8,352 nt of DNA from an uncultured Odoribacter sp. (GTDB lineage: Bacteria; Bacteroidota; Bacteroidia; Bacteroidales; Marinifilaceae): positions 1 to 8,352 of the forward strand of contig CAMRAP010000071.1 of assembly GCA_947039985.1 (NCBI GenBank), read 5' to 3'. A program made the translations under genes and the position numbers. Below, one piece after another: positions 6,307 to 8,352 of this stretch. The notes beneath the pieces are model-generated. The model was not told the origin of the DNA. It ran no database searches and saw nothing but the letters and a program-made list of their open reading frames with translations. Each line of letters opens with the position of its first letter. The first letter of the stretch is position 1.

Positions 6307-7563
6307 ATGCAAAGAGAAGATTTTGAAATAATGGCACCCGTAGGCTCTTATGAGTCCTTGGCTGCTGCTCTGCAAGGGGGAGCCGATTCGATCTATTTTG
6401 GTGTTGTTGGATTAAATATGCGAGCTCGTTCGTCTGCCAATTTCACCTTGGATGATCTGAAAAACATAGTATCGATCTGTTCTGAAAGAGGTGTAAAAAC
6501 CTATTTGACAGTCAATACGGTTATTTATAATCAGGAGCTCGAGAAAATGCAGCATGTGATTGATTGCGCCAAAGAGGCCGGGATTACAGCTATCATTGCA
6601 TCGGATATCTCAGCTATTTTATACGCGCACTCTGTGGGAGTGGAGATTCATATCAGTACTCAGTGCAATCTCACCAATTATGAAGCGGTTCGTTTCTTTG
6701 CTCAATATGCTGATGTGGTGGTTTTGGCGAGAGAAGTAGAGCTTGAGCAGGTAAAAGAAATACATCGCCAAATTATAGCGGACGATTTAAGAGGACCGAG
6801 AGGTGGATTGATCAAAATAGAGATGTTCTCGCACGGTGCACTCTGTATGGCGGTATCTGGGAAGTGTTATTTGAGCTTACATGAGAAAAAAACCTCTGCT
6901 AATCGAGGTGCGTGCACGCAGATTTGTCGCCGGGCTTATACAGTGGTGGATAAAGAGAGCGGGATAGAACTAGAGGTTGATAATGAGTATATCATGTCAC
7001 CGAAAGATTTATGTACGATTGGATTTATGAACAAAATGATCGATGCTGGCGTAAGCGTTTTTAAAATAGAAGGACGTGCTCGGTCGGCAGAATATGTTCG
7101 CACGGTTTGCGAATGCTATAGTGAAGCCCTTGACGCTTATTTGGATGCAACATATAGTGCAGACAAAATAGCGCACTGGAAGGAGCGTTTGTCTACTGTT
7201 TTTAATCGAGGTTTTTGGGATGGATACTACCTTGGTCAGCGACTAGGAGAGTGGAGTGAGGTGTATGGTTCGAAGGCTCAAAAGAAAAAAGTCTTGCTAG
7301 GAAAGGTGACAAACTATTTTGGAAAACTACAAGTCGGAGAGTTTAAATTAGAGTCGTTCGATCTAAAAGTGGGCGAGGAGATATTGATTCAAGGACCTAC
7401 TACAGGCACGCTTCAATTGACTGTTCCCGAAATGAGAGTCGATCTAGAAGCGGTTGAAAGGATTGAAAAAGGGGTGCTTTTTTCCATTCAAGTGGCTGAA
7501 AAAGTTCGAAGAGGAGATAAATTATATAAATGGGTAGACACAACCCCAGCGTTGATGCAATAG
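6307..7563 (+). CDS. U32-family [4Fe-4S] protein, TrhP/YegQ-like tRNA hydroxylation protein
   Basis: A 418-residue protein of the family historically called peptidase U32. It starts MQREDFEIMAPVGSYESLAAAL, the family's first barrel strand, so the first ATG is kept over M9. The signature EMFSHGALCMAVSGKCYLS (172-190) is present, and four cysteines at 180, 187, 203 and 207 (C-x6-C-x15-C-x3-C) match the iron-sulfur ligands of this family. KIEGRARSAEYV (253-264) is also conserved. After about residue 325 there is a small beta-rich domain, as in TrhP and RlhA but not in UbiU/UbiV. Family knowledge: TrhP takes part in prephenate-dependent 5-hydroxyuridine formation at tRNA position 34; RlhA does 5-hydroxycytidine in 23S rRNA but is usually longer. 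TrhP is therefore the better guess, though the subgroup is not proven. A protease role is unlikely. It is the second gene of the operon with DUF4268. Confidence 0.88.
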   Translation: MQREDFEIMAPVGSYESLAAALQGGADSIYFGVVGLNMRARSSANFTLDDLKNIVSICSERGVKTYLTVNTVIYNQELEKMQHVIDCAKEAGITAIIASDISAILYAHSVGVEIHISTQCNLTNYEAVRFFAQYADVVVLAREVELEQVKEIHRQIIADDLRGPRGGLIKIEMFSHGALCMAVSGKCYLSLHEKKTSANRGACTQICRRAYTVVDKESGIELEVDNEYIMSPKDLCTIGFMNKMIDAGVSVFKIEGRARSAEYVRTVCECYSEALDAYLDATYSADKIAHWKERLSTVFNRGFWDGYYLGQRLGEWSEVYGSKAQKKKVLLGKVTNYFGKLQVGEFKLESFDLKVGEEILIQGPTTGTLQLTVPEMRVDLEAVERIEKGVLFSIQVAEKVRRGDKLYKWVDTTPALMQ

Positions 7564-7640
7564 TTATAATTCTCAACAGCATAGAATCTATTGGTATAGA
7601 ATTTGATGTAAGATATTTTATAAAATAAAAAAAATAGTAT
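7564..7640 (+). other. Short A/T-rich intergenic region before the lipoprotein gene
   Basis: This 77-bp gap holds a 14-bp A/T palindrome TATTTTATAAAATA (7614-7627) and two copies of ATAGAAT (7581-7587 and 7596-7602). There is no G+C-rich hairpin with a U-tract, so no clear terminator for the U32 gene. An off-by-one -7 match, TAgaaTTTG at 7597-7605, is the only promoter hint. The leader just before the ATG at 7641 is A-rich. Confidence 0.4.
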
Positions 7641-8352
7641 ATGAAAAAAATGTATTTGTATTTGTTGTTTGCATGCTTGTTTGTATCCTGTATTCAGGAA
7701 GAGGCAAAAAATGCAGAAGCAGATATTCTTTCTTGTATCGTATTGGATGAAAATCTAGCTGAAGAGATCCAAAATGTGATGGGTAATATGGTCTATACAA
7801 ATAATCGGGTGATGATTCAAGCCAGATCAAGTATTAATTTGACAAAATTAGCGCTAGATTTAGAAGTAACACCAGGGGCAAGCGTTTTTCCAAATCCTGA
7901 CAATGTTGAAGATTTTTCTGAACCTAGAGAATATACAGTAACTTCAGAAAGCGGAGAGTGGAAGAAAAAATATATGATTAGTATTGATACCTTCTCAATG
8001 CCTATAGATTATAGATTTGACAATTATGAGTTAGACAACAGAGGGAAATACCATGTGTTTTTTGAAAAGGTTGCTGGAACGGAATTTGATTCAAAGCAAT
8101 ATATTTGGGCATCTGGAAATTCAGGATACAATATTTCTGGACAGGCAAAAAAACCAGAAGATTTTCCTACCGTAAATGTTGCTGGTATAGAGGGGGGTAG
8201 AGCTGCTCGATTAGTGACACGTACAACTGGTGGATGGGGTGCCTTATTGGGGATGCCTATTGCTGCTGGAAACTTATTTATTGGTAGCTTTGATGGCACC
8301 AATGCAGTGGTTGCTCCTTTAAAATCAACACTATTTGGCATGCCATTTAATA
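7641..8352 (+). CDS. PCMD-domain lipoprotein, N-terminal part (3' end outside window)
   Basis: The frame from ATG 7641 stays open for 237 codons to the window end, so the gene is truncated by the window, not by mutation. The N-terminus MKKMYLYLLFACLFVSC is a lipoprotein signal peptide with the probable lipidated Cys17; the following IQEE is acidic, which may act as a Bacteroidota surface-export signal (inference). Residues about 65-115 (LEVTPGASVFPNP ... EPREYTVTSESGEWKKKYMIS) look like the Ig-like beta-sandwich found in many Bacteroidota surface proteins. From about residue 122 a PCMD domain begins, with YIWASGNSGYNISGQ and the characteristic ARLVTRTTGGWGALLGMPIAAGN (split here at 188-210) and FIGSFDG. 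PCMD proteins are proposed to act in carbohydrate metabolism at the cell surface, with no proven activity known to me. No SusC/SusD genes are visible in the window; downstream neighbours are not seen. Confidence 0.85.
   Translation, partial: MKKMYLYLLFACLFVSCIQEEAKNAEADILSCIVLDENLAEEIQNVMGNMVYTNNRVMIQARSSINLTKLALDLEVTPGASVFPNPDNVEDFSEPREYTVTSESGEWKKKYMISIDTFSMPIDYRFDNYELDNRGKYHVFFEKVAGTEFDSKQYIWASGNSGYNISGQAKKPEDFPTVNVAGIEGGRAARLVTRTTGGWGALLGMPIAAGNLFIGSFDGTNAVVAPLKSTLFGMPFN

Noticed and set aside
7614..7627. A/T palindrome TATTTTATAAAATA as a terminator of the U32 gene
   Set aside because: The stem has no G or C pair and no clear U-tract after it, so it would not form a stable terminator hairpin.
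8024..8341. 105-residue minus-strand open frame opposite the lipoprotein gene
   Set aside because: The plus-strand frame encodes a recognisable PCMD domain across the same bases; the minus-strand protein is not family-like.
1..8352. Mobile element, CRISPR array, tRNA/rRNA or defence system
   Set aside because: I saw no transposase, integrase, spaced direct repeats, tRNA cloverleaf or known defence domains. DUF4268 alone, as a stand-alone protein beside a U32 gene, is not sufficient evidence for a defence locus.

Overview
The window is a 40%-ish GC stretch of a Bacteroidota chromosome, most likely from the Sphingobacterium/Pedobacter group. This is judged from protein style and promoter type, not from a marker gene. 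Three upstream regions carry the Bacteroidota -7 box TAnnTTTG, all in the form TATCTTTG. Start codons are preceded by A-rich sequence with no Shine-Dalgarno motif. The window also contains a type B L31, a bacterial GH3-family protein and a PCMD-domain lipoprotein, all common in this phylum.

Layout from left to right: (1) The 3' end of a TlpA-like thioredoxin gene (+) meets the end of lon (-) at a shared, bidirectional 16-bp terminator hairpin. (2) lon (-) is a complete ATP-dependent protease gene. A perfect 13-bp inverted repeat (TGCCA-ttt-TGGCA) lies about 50 bp upstream of its likely start. (3) rpmE2 (-), for cysteine-free ribosomal protein L31 type B, has its own consensus promoter and its own terminator, so it is separated from lon. 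(4) rnhB and a GH3 acyl-adenylate-forming protein (both -) are 23 bp apart and probably form an operon. (5) A short divergent promoter region separates rnhB from a rightward pair: a DUF4268 protein and, 16 bp later, a U32-family [4Fe-4S] protein of the TrhP (tRNA U34 hydroxylation) type. (6) The right edge holds the first 237 codons of a secreted lipoprotein with a PCMD domain, open at the window end.

Most of the content is housekeeping: protein quality control, translation, DNA/RNA hybrid repair and tRNA modification. I found no phage, insertion sequence, CRISPR, tRNA, rRNA or defence system. The points most worth a second look are the inverted repeat at the lon promoter, an identical 15-bp spacer in two separate promoters, the uncharacterised GH3 protein co-transcribed with rnhB, and the DUF4268-U32 pairing. 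None amounts to a clearly new biological system.
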